Shown: piece by piece, positions 23,160 to 23,355 of the stretch | Numbering within the stretch: position 1 is the first letter of the stretch | Layout: every line of letters starts with the position of its first letter | Assembly (NCBI GenBank): GCA_040380855.1 | Contig: JBEIIG010000058.1 | Coordinates: 1-23,355 of the forward strand | Reading direction: 5' to 3' | DNA length: 23,355 bases | DNA from: VFMC01 sp040380855 | Lineage (GTDB): Bacteria > Actinomycetota > Acidimicrobiia > Acidimicrobiales > Ilumatobacteraceae | Translations under genes and position numbers: made by a program | The notes under the pieces: generated by a model | Seen by the model: the letters and a program-made list of their open reading frames with translations, nothing else | Database searches by the model: none | Told to the model about the DNA's origin: nothing

Positions 23160-23355
23160 TCACGGGCCGCCGAAGGTGCGCACGGCGGCGTAGAACGTGT
23201 CGGCCCACGCTCGACACGTCGCCTCTTCGTACCAGGGTCGCCGACGGCAGTGCGAGCGCATGTCGGCGAGGAACTGCTCGTCGACCCGTTTGCGGTTCGC
23301 CGCCGTCCAGTACACGGTGCCGGTGCCGGCGTCGCTCCCGCTGCCGTACCGCTCG
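23160..23355 (-). CDS. Partial C-terminus of a prokaryotic phospholipase A2-like protein
   Basis: The minus-strand frame enters from the right edge of the window and stops at 23160-23162 (TGA), giving 64 residues and no start. The sequence contains TAANRKRVDEQFLADMRSHC, then TCRAWADTFYAAVRTFGGP. From memory this matches the C-terminal helices of secreted bacterial phospholipase A2 (Pfam Phospholip_A2_3), where an R-x-x-[IV]-D-x-x-F-x-x-D-M helix with a Cys is followed by CRAxAxxYYxAVRxFG. The two Cys could form the usual disulfide. The catalytic His-Asp region (CxRHDFGY in the family) would lie upstream, outside the window, so activity cannot be judged. It is convergent with the Nudix gene, 43 bp away. 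Confidence 0.7.
   Translation of the reverse strand, partial: ERYGSGSDAGTGTVYWTAANRKRVDEQFLADMRSHCRRRPWYEEATCRAWADTFYAAVRTFGGP

Overview
This 23.4 kb, high-GC window is chromosomal core genome from an actinobacterium. Three things point that way: the gene order rpoA-rplQ-truA ... rplM-rpsI-glmM, the many GTG starts and 1-4 bp stop/start overlaps, and a groESL operon with HrcA/CIRCE operators. An Acidimicrobiia (Ilumatobacter-like) origin is my best guess from the overall feel of the proteins, but it was not tested. I see no tRNA, rRNA, insertion sequence, phage gene or CRISPR array.

Layout. (1) 1-4423: end of the ribosomal/RNA polymerase cluster. It holds rpoA (5' end disrupted by an in-frame stop near the window edge), rplQ, truA, a GT4 glycosyltransferase resembling cyanobacterial tetrahydrobiopterin glucosyltransferase, then rplM-rpsI behind their own promoter. 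(2) 4447-12169: envelope precursors and metabolite repair. It holds glmM, a giant 1133-residue GlmS-like protein, acpS, nnr (NAD(P)HX repair) and alr. GlmS-like and GlmM would make glucosamine-1-phosphate for peptidoglycan, Alr makes D-alanine, and AcpS activates acyl carrier protein. (3) 12194-15013: a compact tRNA t6A37 cluster, tsaE-tsaB-rimI-tsaD (TsaC must be elsewhere), followed by dusB (tRNA dihydrouridine synthase) and maf (nucleotide pyrophosphatase). (4) 16826-18382, minus strand: a single-pass membrane-anchored extracytoplasmic protein of unknown function, divergent from groES. (5) 18440-20586: groES-groEL with two CIRCE operators around the promoter and a strong hairpin after groEL. 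(6) 20709-22150: a tightly spaced trio of PilZ-domain protein, 83-aa unknown and four-helix membrane protein, with minisatellite repeats. (7) 22242-23355: a 56-aa small protein, a CoA-type Nudix hydrolase and, on the minus strand, the C-terminal end of what looks like a prokaryotic phospholipase A2.

The most notable signals are the extended GlmS-like protein (helical insertion after the catalytic Cys plus about 300 extra C-terminal residues), the BGluT-like glycosyltransferase between truA and rplM, a recurrent TAnnnT-N6-9-ATG arrangement suggesting leaderless transcripts, the CIRCE pair, and a short homologous segment shared by the maf 3' end and the 3' end of the convergent gene. Nothing here amounts to a defence system or an obviously new multi-gene system. 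Most genes are housekeeping.
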